A stretch of 64,000 nt of DNA from Lysobacter terrestris. GTDB taxonomy: Bacteria > Pseudomonadota > Gammaproteobacteria > Xanthomonadales > Xanthomonadaceae. The notes beneath the pieces are model-generated. The model did not search any database, was not told the DNA's origin, and was given only the letters and a program-made list of their open reading frames with translations. Positions 18,256 through 26,750 of the stretch are shown piece by piece; the first letter of the stretch is position 1; every line of letters starts with the position of its first letter. The position numbers and the translations under genes were made by a program. The stretch lies in NCBI RefSeq assembly GCF_014489475.1, contig NZ_CP060820.1:620001-684000 (forward strand), written 5' to 3'.

Positions 18256-18906
18256 ATGACCATGGCCCCCTCCCCCCACGCCATCCGCGAAGAGTTCGCC
18301 AACGCGCTCACCCATGGCCTCGGCGCGACGGCCGCGTTGGCCGGCGGCGCCGTGCTCGTCACGCTCGCCGCCCTGTGGGGCGACGCCTGGCAGCTCGGGG
18401 GCGCGATCGTCTTCGGCGTGTGCCTGTTGCTGCTGTACATCGCCTCGACGCTGTACCACGCGATCCAGCACCCGGTGACGAAAGCACGGCTGAAGGTCTT
18501 CGACCACTGCGCGATCTACCTGCTGATCGCCGGGACCTACACGCCCTTCACCCTGGTCGGGCTGCGTGGCCCGCTGGGCTGGTGGATCTTCGCGGCGATC
18601 TGGACGCTGGCGCTGGCCGGCGTGGTGTTCAAGCTGTTCTTCACCGGCCGCTTCAAGCTGCTCTCCACCCTCATCTACGTCGCGATGGGCTGGCTGGTGC
18701 TGGTGGCGATCGTGCCGGTGTTCCGCGCCCTCGACGGCTGGACGTTCGGCTGGTTGCTGGCCGGCGGTGCCTGCTACACGCTCGGCACGTTCTTCTACCA
18801 TCGCCCGTCGATGCGCTACTCGCACGCGGTGTGGCACATGTTCGTGATCGCGGGCAGCGTGTGCCACTACGTTTCCGTAATGGCGCAGGTGGTGCCGGCG
18901 GTTTGA
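18256..18906 (+). CDS. Hemolysin III / PAQR-family membrane protein
   Basis: 216 residues with seven predicted membrane helices. Conserved family marks are present: an early REEFANALTHG segment, STLYHAIQHP after the second helix, FDHCAIYLLIAGTYTPF, and HAVWHMFVIAGSVCHY near the end. The Ser, Asp and His residues match the proposed metal site of PAQR proteins. The bacterial role is unsettled. The start at 18256 is chosen because it directly precedes the conserved N-terminus (another ATG lies two codons later). It diverges from the sulfotransferase gene. Confidence 0.9.
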   Translation: MTMAPSPHAIREEFANALTHGLGATAALAGGAVLVTLAALWGDAWQLGGAIVFGVCLLLLYIASTLYHAIQHPVTKARLKVFDHCAIYLLIAGTYTPFTLVGLRGPLGWWIFAAIWTLALAGVVFKLFFTGRFKLLSTLIYVAMGWLVLVAIVPVFRALDGWTFGWLLAGGACYTLGTFFYHRPSMRYSHAVWHMFVIAGSVCHYVSVMAQVVPAV

Positions 18907-18925
18907 GCGTGCGGTGCAGCCAGCC

Positions 18926-19354
18926 TCAGCTGGCGATGTAGCGCTGCAACTGGTCGAGTTCGACCTGCTGGTCCTCGATCACCGCCTTCACCAGGTCGCC
19001 GATCGACACGACCCCGATCACTTCCCCGCCGCGGATCACCGGCAGGTGGCGGATCCGCTCGTTGGTCACGATCTGCATGCAGCGATCGGCGGTGTCGTCG
19101 GGCCGCACGGTGACGACATCGGCCGTCATGATCGTGCTCACCGGCGTGTCGCTGGACGAACGCCCCTGCAGCACGATCTTCCTCGCGTAATCGCGCTCGG
19201 AGAGGATGCCGACCAGGCGGGTCCCCTCCATCACCAGCACCGCGCCGATGCGTTTTTCCGCCATCAGGCGGATCGCCTCGATCACCGGTGCATCAGGCGC
19301 GATCGCGAAGATCTCCGGGGCTTTCGCTTCGAGCAGCTGCCGTACGGTACGCAT
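18926..19354 (-). CDS. Tandem CBS-domain protein
   Basis: 142 residues made almost wholly of two CBS domains (a Bateman module, ~residues 8-65 and 75-132). Such modules bind AMP, ATP, SAM or similar adenosyl ligands. The start at 19354 has a good AAGGAGAG ribosome site. It is a stand-alone cytoplasmic protein of unknown partner. Its ribosome site and first 62 bases lie inside the end of the upstream glycosyltransferase gene, so the two may be translationally coupled. Confidence 0.9.
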   Translation of the reverse strand: MRTVRQLLEAKAPEIFAIAPDAPVIEAIRLMAEKRIGAVLVMEGTRLVGILSERDYARKIVLQGRSSSDTPVSTIMTADVVTVRPDDTADRCMQIVTNERIRHLPVIRGGEVIGVVSIGDLVKAVIEDQQVELDQLQRYIAS

Positions 19355-20333
19355 GGCTCTCTCCTTCGATGGCGACGGATGAGGCAGAGAATACTCCTGC
19401 GGCCGGCTTCCAGGCATCGACGAGGTACAGCGGCCGTTGCTTGGCTTCCTCGTACAGCCGCCCGAGGTATTCGCCGATCAGGCCGAGCGCGATGAGCTGC
19501 ACGCCGCCCAGGAACAGGATGACCGCCATCATGGTCGGCCAGCCCGCCACCGGGTCGCCCCACAGCAGCGCTTTGACCACGATCCACGACGCATAAGCGA
19601 ACGCAACGGCCGCCGTCATCAGGCCGCAGTAGGTTGCCAGGCGCAGCGGCGCGGTCGAGAAACTGGTGATGCCCTCAAGGGCGAAGTTCCACAGCCGCCA
19701 CAGGTTGAACTTGCTGCTGCCGGCGGCGCGCGCTTCGCGGTGGTACGGGATCGCGGTGGTGTTGAAACCCACCCAGCCGAACAGCCCCTTCATGAAACGG
19801 TGGCGTTCGCGCAGCTGCCGCAGCGCGGCCAGTGATCGCGGCGAAAGCAGGCGGAAGTCGCCGGTGTCGGCGGGAATCGGCGTATGCGACAGGCGCCCGA
19901 TCACGCGGTAGAACGCGTGCGCGGTGCTGCGCTTGAGCCAGCTTTCGCCTTCGCGCTCGATGCGGGTGCCGTGGACGTCGTCGTAGCCTTCGCGCCACTT
20001 GGCGACGAACTGCGGAATGAGCTCCGGCGGGTCCTGCCCGTCGGCGTCGAGGATCAGCGCCGCGCCAGCTTCGACGTGGTCCAGGCCGGCGGTCAGCGCG
20101 GCTTCCTTGCCGAAGTTGCGCGAGAGCCGCAACAGGCCCACGCGCGGGTCCTGCTCGGCCAGCCGCTGCAGCACCGCCCAAGTGGCGTCGCGGCTGCCGT
20201 CGTCGACATACAGCACGCGCCCCTCCACGTCGGGCATGCCGTCGAGCACCGCGCGCAGCCGCGGATGCAGCAACGGCAATGCCTGGGCTTCGTTGAAGGC
20301 CGCCACGACGACGGTGAGCAGGTCACGGGTCAT
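19293..20333 (-). CDS. Family 2 glycosyltransferase with two C-terminal membrane helices (GtrB/DPM type)
   Basis: 346 residues from the ATG at 20333. The GT-A fold is clear: VVVAAFNEA at the N-terminus, VDDGSRD near residue 43, and the DxD motif D96-A-D98 in ILDADGQDPPE. Two hydrophobic helices near residues 240-300 anchor it. Proteins of this kind charge undecaprenyl phosphate with a sugar. The C-terminal ~20 residues overlap the CBS gene and look unlike the rest, suggesting that the stop codon was lost and read-through followed. No flippase or acceptor glycosyltransferase gene is nearby. Confidence 0.9.
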   Translation of the reverse strand: MTRDLLTVVVAAFNEAQALPLLHPRLRAVLDGMPDVEGRVLYVDDGSRDATWAVLQRLAEQDPRVGLLRLSRNFGKEAALTAGLDHVEAGAALILDADGQDPPELIPQFVAKWREGYDDVHGTRIEREGESWLKRSTAHAFYRVIGRLSHTPIPADTGDFRLLSPRSLAALRQLRERHRFMKGLFGWVGFNTTAIPYHREARAAGSSKFNLWRLWNFALEGITSFSTAPLRLATYCGLMTAAVAFAYASWIVVKALLWGDPVAGWPTMMAVILFLGGVQLIALGLIGEYLGRLYEEAKQRPLYLVDAWKPAAGVFSASSVAIEGESHAYRTAAARSESPGDLRDRA

Positions 20334-20371
20334 GGCGGGAATGGTACCGGGCGCCGGGCGGGTTCGCGGTG

Positions 20372-21136
20372 TCAATCGATGTTCTGCAGGAACGCCGGAC
20401 CGCCCATGTAGCGCATCTGGCGCTGGATGGCGTTGCTGCGCCGCTGCACGTACGGCCCGGGGCGCGCGATGCTGTAACGGCGCGGATTGGGCAGCACGGC
20501 CGCCATGCGCGCCGCTTCCGCCGGTGCCAGGCCTTTCGCGTCCTTGCGGTAATAGGTGCGCGCGGCCGCCTGCGCGCCGTACACGCCATTGCCCAGCTCC
20601 ACGGTGTTGACGTAGACCTCGATGATGCGGCGCTTGGGCCAGAGCGTCTCGATCAGCACCGTGTACCAGACCTCCAGTCCCTTGCGGGCGTAGCGGGTCA
20701 CGCCGCGTCCGCGCCACAGGAACAGGTTCTTGGCCGTCTGCTGGGTGATGGTGCTGGCGCCGCGCAGCCGCTGCACCGGCTTGTTGCGCCTGCGGGCGCG
20801 TTCCTCGGCCCGCTCGTTGTGGGCGCGGGCCTTCTCGATCGCCTTGAAGTCGAAGCCGTTGTGGTTGGCGAAGTTCTGGTCTTCCGAGGCGATCACCGCC
20901 AACGGCACGCTGCGCGAGATCTCGTCGAGATCGCGCCAGTCGTAAGCGATGCGGAAGCCGAAATCGCCCGTCCCCCACGCTTCCAGCTGCCGAGCGGCCA
21001 TGAACGCGGTGAACGGGGGATCGACGAATCGCAGCAGCAGGACCTGCAACACGGTCACCGCCACGAACAGCAGTGGCAGCTTCCACAGCCAGCTGCGCCA
21101 GCGCCGGCGCGGCGCGACGGCCGCGATGGCGTTCAT
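20372..21136 (-). CDS. mtgA: Monofunctional peptidoglycan transglycosylase
   Basis: 254 residues from the ATG at 21136, with GGGGAA upstream. One N-terminal membrane helix (residues ~17-38) is followed by a GT51 domain. Catalytic Glu85 lies in VIASEDQNFANHNGFD, and the second motif is RGASTITQQTAKNLFLW. It polymerises lipid II into glycan strands at the outer face of the inner membrane, without a transpeptidase domain. It lies 38 bp upstream of the glycosyltransferase gene on the same strand and diverges from hslO. Confidence 0.95.
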   Translation of the reverse strand: MNAIAAVAPRRRWRSWLWKLPLLFVAVTVLQVLLLRFVDPPFTAFMAARQLEAWGTGDFGFRIAYDWRDLDEISRSVPLAVIASEDQNFANHNGFDFKAIEKARAHNERAEERARRRNKPVQRLRGASTITQQTAKNLFLWRGRGVTRYARKGLEVWYTVLIETLWPKRRIIEVYVNTVELGNGVYGAQAAARTYYRKDAKGLAPAEAARMAAVLPNPRRYSIARPGPYVQRRSNAIQRQMRYMGGPAFLQNID

Positions 21137-21250
21137 TTCCCCTTGGATCCCGTCTTGCACCCGGCGCCCCCCGTCCCCATTTCGCTGCGATTCCCGCAAC
21201 CGTTGGCGCGCATTATCGTGGATGGCGCGCGCCATACCGCACGAGGCACC

Positions 21251-22147
21251 ATGAAGAACGACGCAGACCGTGACCAGTTGAGCCGCTTCCTGATCGAGGG
21301 CGCCGGCGTCCGCGGCGTGCGCGTGCACCTGCAGGACACCTGGCAGCAGATCCGTTCCCGCGAGGACTACCCCGCCGCCGCCGCGGAAATGCTGGGCGAA
21401 GCCGCCGCCGCGGCCGCGCTCTTCACCGGCCACGCCAAGGTGGACGGCCGCCTGTCCGTGCAGCTGCGCGGCCACGGCGCCCTGCGCACCCTGTTCGCGG
21501 AATGCACCGCTGCCGGCACGCTGCGCGGTATCGCCCAGCTCGCCGAGGAAGGCACGGTCTCGCGCGACCTGCGCGAACTCGGCCCGGACGCGGTGCTCGC
21601 CATCACCATCGAGAACCCCTCGCGGGACGGCCGCGACCCGCTCCGCTACCAGGGCATGGTCGCGCTGGAGTCCGATTCGCTCGCCGGCGCCTTCGAGGAC
21701 TACTTCCGCCGTTCCGAGCAGCTCCCCACCCGCCTGCTGCTCGCCGCCAACGACACCGCCGCGGCCGGCCTGATGCTGCAGAAACTGCCGGGCGACGAAG
21801 GCGACGACGACGGCTGGGTCCGCGCCAGCGCCCTGTTCGACACCCTGCAACCCAACGAGCTGCTGGAATGGAGCAGCGAACAGCTGGTCACCCGCCTGTT
21901 CCACGAGGACGGAGTACAACTGCTTGGCGGCCGCCCCCTGTCCTTCGCCTGCTCCTGCTCGCGCGAGCGGGTGGAGGCCATGCTCACCTCCCTGGGCGAA
22001 GAAGAGGCCCACGCGGCCCTGGCCGACGGCGAGGCGGTGGTGCGTTGTGAGTTCTGCGGGGAGTCCTATCGCTTCAGTCCGACGCAGATCGCGGGATTGT
22101 TCACGGCCCGGCCGGACCTCCAGCCGGCACCGGAACGGACCCAGTAA
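21251..22147 (+). CDS. hslO: Redox-regulated chaperone Hsp33
   Basis: 298 residues. The C-terminal zinc site CSCSRERVEAML ... CEFCGESY gives the four Cys (CxC and CxxC) that form disulfides under oxidative stress and switch the chaperone on. The N-terminal substrate-binding domain matches family length. The start at 21251 is immediate to conserved sequence. It acts in the cytoplasm as a holdase. It diverges from mtgA; no partner gene is evident, and the next gene has its own promoter. Confidence 0.96.
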   Translation: MKNDADRDQLSRFLIEGAGVRGVRVHLQDTWQQIRSREDYPAAAAEMLGEAAAAAALFTGHAKVDGRLSVQLRGHGALRTLFAECTAAGTLRGIAQLAEEGTVSRDLRELGPDAVLAITIENPSRDGRDPLRYQGMVALESDSLAGAFEDYFRRSEQLPTRLLLAANDTAAAGLMLQKLPGDEGDDDGWVRASALFDTLQPNELLEWSSEQLVTRLFHEDGVQLLGGRPLSFACSCSRERVEAMLTSLGEEEAHAALADGEAVVRCEFCGESYRFSPTQIAGLFTARPDLQPAPERTQ

Positions 22148-22171
22148 TGGGGTTGCGACGGCGCGCACAGA

Positions 22172-22200
22172 TTGTTAAATAAGCATAAAGTAGCTATAGT
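22172..22200 (+). promoter_or_regulatory. Sigma-70-like promoter for the 281-aa exported protein
   Basis: TTGTTA at 22172-22177 and TATAGT at 22195-22200 are separated by 17 bases. They match the sigma-70 boxes at four of six and five of six positions, in an AT-rich patch unusual for this DNA. The start codon is 54 bases beyond the -10 box. Confidence 0.7.
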
Positions 22201-22228
22201 CCTAGGCCCATAAGCGGGGAACTTTGCC

Positions 22229-22242
22229 GACCGGATCCGGTC
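22229..22242. promoter_or_regulatory. Perfect 14-base palindrome in the leader of the 281-aa gene
   Basis: GACCGGATCCGGTC lies 11 bases before the ATG at 22254, downstream of the predicted transcription start. It could be an operator or an RNA hairpin near the ribosome site. No clear Shine-Dalgarno sequence is visible there. Confidence 0.4.
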
Positions 22243-22253
22243 GTAACCACGCC

Positions 22254-23099
22254 ATGAAATCGCGCCTGTTCCAGCTGTCCCTTGCCGTCCTGCTCGCCTT
22301 CGGCGCAGCAACGGGCGCGCATGCGCAGTCGGCGGACTGGAAGACCGACGCGACCCTTCTGCCGGTCTGGAACACCAACGGCAAGCTTGAAGCCGTCCTG
22401 CAACTCGAACCCAGCATCACCCCCGTGGCCGGCGCCCGCTGGCGCGCGGGCGGCAACACCCTGGACGCCGCGTTCGGCGTCGCCGCCGGCGACACCCTGG
22501 GCCTGGTGTGCGACCGCAAGAACGGGCTCGCCACCACCATTGGCAATCTCGCCAACCATTGCATGCTGGCCACGCTCGACAACGACGGCAGCGACCGTCA
22601 GTTCAACGCCGGCGCGAGCCTGACCCGTGGAAGCGGCCGCGTCGGCCTGTCCCTGGGCAATGGGCGCGAAACCCTGCCCGCCTGGCTCAGCCCCAACAGC
22701 CGGGCCAGCAAGCTCGACCAGAACAGCCTTACCCTTTACGGCCAGAAGAACATCGGCCGCGAAGCGACCGTGTCCATCGGCGGCACGCTCGCCCGCGCTC
22801 GCCTGATCCCGGCCGGCGACATTCCGTCGCAGGTCGCCGATCGCTGGACCACCAAGACGTTCACCGTCGGCGCCGGTCTCGGCAACTTTGGCGCGAACAT
22901 CATCGGCCGCGTCATCGACACCCCCGGCGTCCCCGGGCAGTGGAGCGGCTTGGGACTTGGCCTGACTTGGCGCACCCCGTGGAGCGGACAGCTCACCGTC
23001 GGCGCCGAAAACGTCGTGACCCGCGGCAAGAACCCCTTCGCGCCCAGCGAACAGGACGAGGGCACCGTGCCCTACGTCCGGTACGAGCAAGACCTCTAA
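22254..23099 (+). CDS. Exported protein of unknown function, probable beta-rich
   Basis: 281 residues. A signal peptide (MKSRLFQLSLAVLLAFGAA, cut near HAQ) precedes a chain dominated by alternating polar and hydrophobic strands with Gly turns. Examples are NAGASLTRGSGRVGLSLGNG near residue 125 and a final LTWRTPWSGQLTVGAENVV. That pattern suggests an outer-membrane or periplasmic beta-barrel-like protein. Two Cys bracket residues ~85-105. I do not recognise the family. Its own promoter and leader palindrome lie upstream, and an unusually long 550-bp gap follows it. Confidence 0.8.
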   Translation: MKSRLFQLSLAVLLAFGAATGAHAQSADWKTDATLLPVWNTNGKLEAVLQLEPSITPVAGARWRAGGNTLDAAFGVAAGDTLGLVCDRKNGLATTIGNLANHCMLATLDNDGSDRQFNAGASLTRGSGRVGLSLGNGRETLPAWLSPNSRASKLDQNSLTLYGQKNIGREATVSIGGTLARARLIPAGDIPSQVADRWTTKTFTVGAGLGNFGANIIGRVIDTPGVPGQWSGLGLGLTWRTPWSGQLTVGAENVVTRGKNPFAPSEQDEGTVPYVRYEQDL

Positions 23100-23649
23100 C
23101 TGGTCTTGGCGCCACTCGGCAGCCCACAAGGGTGCCTGCTGAAGTTTGACAGTCGCCTTCTTTGTAGCGACACCTCAACGCTCACTTGCGGCACGCGAGT
23201 ATCAATGCGATCGCGCGAATGAGGCAATCCGATCTTTCACGCCATGACTTGCCTGGCGATGACAGGGCGACCTTGCGCTGTCGTGCTCGGGATTGCTAGC
23301 AAGCGCGTGAGGTTGATCGATGAAGTCGCATAAGCGATTCCGCTCCGACTTCATTCCATTCCCGTCAATGCGTTTCCCGTCAATGCGTCATTGGCGCGGC
23401 ACTCCCGGAAAAACACCGATCTCCCCGCCCACCCTGCCGGCGGCGGCGTTGTGCGATGCAGCACAACCGAGAGCCACGGCACACTTCATACCGTCGATCT
23501 CAAGGAACTGAGAGACGATGTTAACGACACTTTAATTAGTTCGTTAGGGGGGCTACTATCGGCGCGGCCTTGCCGGTTTTGGTGTCTTTCTTGACGCCTC
23601 CAGCGAGGTTCCCATGGGAAACAAAACCAAGACCGACTTGGAGAGAGAG
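23100..23649. other. Non-coding stretch upstream of the TonB-dependent receptor
   Basis: 550 bases with lower G+C than the surroundings and no convincing gene; a 63-codon frame at 23320 lacks coding features. Just after the upstream gene, GGCAGCCC and GGGTGCC (about 23116-23136) can pair, with no T-run after them. A perfect tandem 15-base duplication occupies 23359-23388. Near the receptor, TTTAAT (23531) and TACTAT (23554) are 17 bases apart, a weak promoter candidate. I see no riboswitch consensus. A regulatory RNA or regulator-binding region is possible. Confidence 0.5.
23359..23388. repeat. Perfect tandem duplication of a 15-base unit
   Basis: The unit TTCCCGTCAATGCGT occurs at 23359-23373 and again at 23374-23388 with no mismatch. 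It is in the non-coding stretch about 260 bases before the receptor gene. It may be a paired regulator-binding site or a simple slippage duplication. Confidence 0.85.
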
Positions 23650-26646
23650 ATGACTTTGAAGACCACCAAGCTCCGCGATGCGATTACCTACGCCATCGCC
23701 GTGGGCGCCATTGCCGGTACCGGCAGTGCGTTTGCGCAGGACGCCGCACCGCAGGAAAAGGAAGCCACCACCCTCGATCGCATCGAGGTCACCGGTTCGC
23801 GCATCAAGCGCAGCGATATTGAAACCTCGCAGCCGGTGTTCTCGCTGAGCCGCGACGAAATCACCGCACAGGGCCTGACCTCGGTCGGCGACGTGATCCA
23901 GAACATCACGGCGAACGGCTCGACCCTCAATTCCACCTTCAACAACGGCGGCAACGGCGAGACCCGCGTCAGCCTGCGTAACCTCGGCTCGAACCGCACC
24001 CTGGTGCTGGTCAACGGCCGTCGTTGGGTCGGTGGCACCGGCCTGGGTGGCGCGGTCGACCTCAACACCATTCCGACCGCTGCGGTCGAACGCATCGAAG
24101 TGCTGAAGGACGGCGCCTCGACGATCTACGGCTCCGACGCCATCTCGGGCGTGGTGAACGTGATCCTGCGCCAGAACTTCGACGGCGCCGAAGCCAACGC
24201 TTACCTCGGCCAGTTCGACAAGGGCGACGGCACCCGCCAGGCCTACGACTTCACCATCGGCTCGGCCGGCGATCGCTTCAGCGCGATGCTGGGCTTCGGC
24301 TACGTGAAGGAAGAGCCGGTCATGGCCGGCGACCGCGACATCTCGAAGGAGCCGGTCTTCGGCACCGGCAATGTGTTCGGCAGCGGCACCTCGCCGGGCG
24401 GCCGCTTCGCGCTGTGCCCGGGTGGTTTCAACACCGCCACCAACCTCTGCAACGGCGCACAGACCAACTTCAATGGCGCCGGTGGCACCTTCACCTACGA
24501 TGGCGGCCCGGACAGCAACCCGCGTCCGTATGTCCCGGGCGTCGATGCCTACAACTTCGCCCCCGACAACTACCTGCTGACCCCGCAGGAACGCCGTTCG
24601 GTGTTCGGCAGCGCCTCGGTGGACATCACCGACAACCTGCGCTTCAAGACCACCGTCACCTACAACGAACGCGTCTCCGAGCAGCTGCTCGCTGCGATGC
24701 CGGTCGTGCTGGGTACCGCTCCGGGTGCCAACCCGCAGAGCCAGACGGTGTTCATCAGCGCTGACAGCATCTACAACCCGTTCGGCCAGGACATCTCGCG
24801 CATCAACCGCCGCTTCGTCGAAACCGGCGGCCGCTCGTTCAACCAGGACGTCCGCACCTTTGCGTTGAATGCTGGCTTCGAAGGCACGCTGACCTTCGGC
24901 GAGAAGTACTTCGATTGGGAAGCCGGCTACTTCCGCGGCGAGAACCAGGCCAACAACACCACGCAGGGCCTGATGAACGTCATCGCGCTGCGCCAGGCCC
25001 TCGGCCCGTCGTTCATCGACGCGACCGGCGTGGCCCGTTGCGGCACGGCGACCTCGATCATCGCTGGCTGCGTCCCGCTGGACCTGCTGGGCGGCGTCGG
25101 CAGCATCACGCCGGAAATGCTCGACTTCGTGTCGTTCACCGCGCACGACGAGTACAACTACACCCAGAGGACCTACTACGCCAACATCAGCGGCGAACTG
25201 TTCGACCTGCCGGGCGGCCCGCTGGGCTTCTCGTTCGGCCTCGAGCACCGCAACGAATCCGGTTACGACTCGCCGGACGCGCTGATCAACTCGGGCAACA
25301 CCACCGGTAACGCCCGTACCGCTACCGAAGGTGCGTACTCGCTCGACGAGGCCTACCTCGAACTCGCGGTACCGGTGCTGGCCGACCTGCCGTTCGCCAA
25401 GCTGCTGGACTTCAGCGTCGCCACGCGTTACTCGGATTACAGCAACTTCGGCGACACGCTCAACAGCAAGTTCGGTTTCCGCTGGAAGCCGATCGACGAC
25501 CTGATGATCCGTGGCAACTGGACGGAAGGCTTCCGCGCTCCGTCGATCGGTGAGCTCTTCACCGGCCAGGCCGACTCGTTCCCGCAGCTGCTCGACCCCT
25601 GCAACAACAACAACTTCGGCGACCAGACCCCGACCGCGCAGGCTCGCTGCATCGCGGAAGGCGTGCCGAACGGTGGTTACCAGCAGGACAACCAGCAGAT
25701 CCGCATCACGATCGGCGGCAACCCGGACCTGCAGCCCGAAAAGGCCGAGTCGACGACCTTGGGCTTCGTGTACAGCCCGAGCTTCGCCCAGGGCCTCGAC
25801 ATCTCGATGGACTGGTGGAAGATCAAGCTCACCGACGCGATCACCACGATCGGCGGCGCGGCCATCATCCAGCAGTGCTTGGATTCCGGCGGCACCGGCC
25901 CGACCTGCGCCCTGTATACCCGTCGTGCTGACGGCAACATCCAGACGCTGCTGAACACCACCACCAACATCGGTGGCACCAAGGTCGAAGGCTACGACAT
26001 GACCGTCAGCTACAAGCTGCCGGAAACCGCATGGGGCACCTTCAGCTTCGTGTGGGATACCACCTACATGTCGAAGTTCGAGAACGACAACGACGGCGAC
26101 GGCCTGTACGGTGAAGACCGTACCCAGGCTCCGGCGATCGGCCAGCCGCTCTTCGACAACGAAGGTGGCAACCTGGTCGGCGAGTACGACGGCCCGAACT
26201 TCGTCAACTACTGGCGCCTGCGTTCGAACCTGGCCACCCGTTGGGAGAAGGGCGACTTCGGCGCAACCTGGAACGTCCGCTACGTGTCCTCGCAGACCGA
26301 AGGCTGCCAGAACTTCGAAGACTACGGCTACACCTTCCTCTGCACCGACCATGACCGCGTCGTCGGCGTTCCGACCGACAGCAACGGCAATGGCGTGTGG
26401 GACGGTACGGCCGGTGGCGACAGCATCACCACGATCGCTTCGGCCGAGAACCACATCGGCGCGACGACGTACCACGATCTGAGCGCCTACTGGAACGCGC
26501 CGTGGAACGCGAAGATCACCGTCGGCGTGAACAACGTGTTCGACAAGGATCCGCCGGTTGCGGCGTCTGCCTTCGCGAACTCGTTCGACCCGCAGTACGA
26601 AGTCCCGGGCCGCTTCTACTACATGCGTTACTCGCAGAAGTTCTGA
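23650..26646 (+). CDS. TonB-dependent outer-membrane receptor
   Basis: 998 residues from the ATG at 23650, preceded by GGAGAGAGAG. An ATG twelve codons upstream (23614) also has a GAGG and would only lengthen the signal peptide. The signal peptide ends near GTGSAFAQ. A TonB-box-like stretch and plug domain follow (LDRIEVTGSRIKRSDIETSQ, then LVLVNGRRW and LKDGASTIYGSDAISGVVNV). The long barrel ends in the outer-membrane aromatic signature YMRYSQKF. The substrate is unknown; a paired Cys in an extracellular-type loop and Asn-rich loops suggest a large ligand. Oxygenase and sulfotransferase genes flank its downstream side. Confidence 0.95.
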   Translation: MTLKTTKLRDAITYAIAVGAIAGTGSAFAQDAAPQEKEATTLDRIEVTGSRIKRSDIETSQPVFSLSRDEITAQGLTSVGDVIQNITANGSTLNSTFNNGGNGETRVSLRNLGSNRTLVLVNGRRWVGGTGLGGAVDLNTIPTAAVERIEVLKDGASTIYGSDAISGVVNVILRQNFDGAEANAYLGQFDKGDGTRQAYDFTIGSAGDRFSAMLGFGYVKEEPVMAGDRDISKEPVFGTGNVFGSGTSPGGRFALCPGGFNTATNLCNGAQTNFNGAGGTFTYDGGPDSNPRPYVPGVDAYNFAPDNYLLTPQERRSVFGSASVDITDNLRFKTTVTYNERVSEQLLAAMPVVLGTAPGANPQSQTVFISADSIYNPFGQDISRINRRFVETGGRSFNQDVRTFALNAGFEGTLTFGEKYFDWEAGYFRGENQANNTTQGLMNVIALRQALGPSFIDATGVARCGTATSIIAGCVPLDLLGGVGSITPEMLDFVSFTAHDEYNYTQRTYYANISGELFDLPGGPLGFSFGLEHRNESGYDSPDALINSGNTTGNARTATEGAYSLDEAYLELAVPVLADLPFAKLLDFSVATRYSDYSNFGDTLNSKFGFRWKPIDDLMIRGNWTEGFRAPSIGELFTGQADSFPQLLDPCNNNNFGDQTPTAQARCIAEGVPNGGYQQDNQQIRITIGGNPDLQPEKAESTTLGFVYSPSFAQGLDISMDWWKIKLTDAITTIGGAAIIQQCLDSGGTGPTCALYTRRADGNIQTLLNTTTNIGGTKVEGYDMTVSYKLPETAWGTFSFVWDTTYMSKFENDNDGDGLYGEDRTQAPAIGQPLFDNEGGNLVGEYDGPNFVNYWRLRSNLATRWEKGDFGATWNVRYVSSQTEGCQNFEDYGYTFLCTDHDRVVGVPTDSNGNGVWDGTAGGDSITTIASAENHIGATTYHDLSAYWNAPWNAKITVGVNNVFDKDPPVAASAFANSFDPQYEVPGRFYYMRYSQKF

Positions 26647-26670
26647 TCGAAGTTGTCCAGCAACACCCAG

Positions 26671-26700
26671 CTACGGCCCCGCAAGGGGCCGTAGTTTTTT
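26671..26700 (+). terminator. Intrinsic terminator after the TonB-dependent receptor
   Basis: A ten-pair perfect stem (CTACGGCCCC with GGGGCCGTAG, loop GCAA) is followed by TTTTTT. It begins 25 bases after the receptor stop and separates the receptor transcript from the next oxygenase gene. Confidence 0.95.
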
Positions 26701-26750
26701 GCGAAGTACACTAGGCTCGACACGCGACGCCCGGCGCCGGAAGACAGACC

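Noticed and set aside
23320-23511. 63-codon plus-strand frame in the long non-coding gap
   Set aside because: Contains the tandem 15-base duplication as FPSMRFPSMR; no ribosome site, no hydrophobic or domain pattern, Pro/Arg-rich.
23536-26475. 979-codon minus-strand frame across the TonB receptor
   Set aside because: Shadow of a high-GC gene; the plus strand has signal peptide, plug, barrel, ribosome site and terminator.
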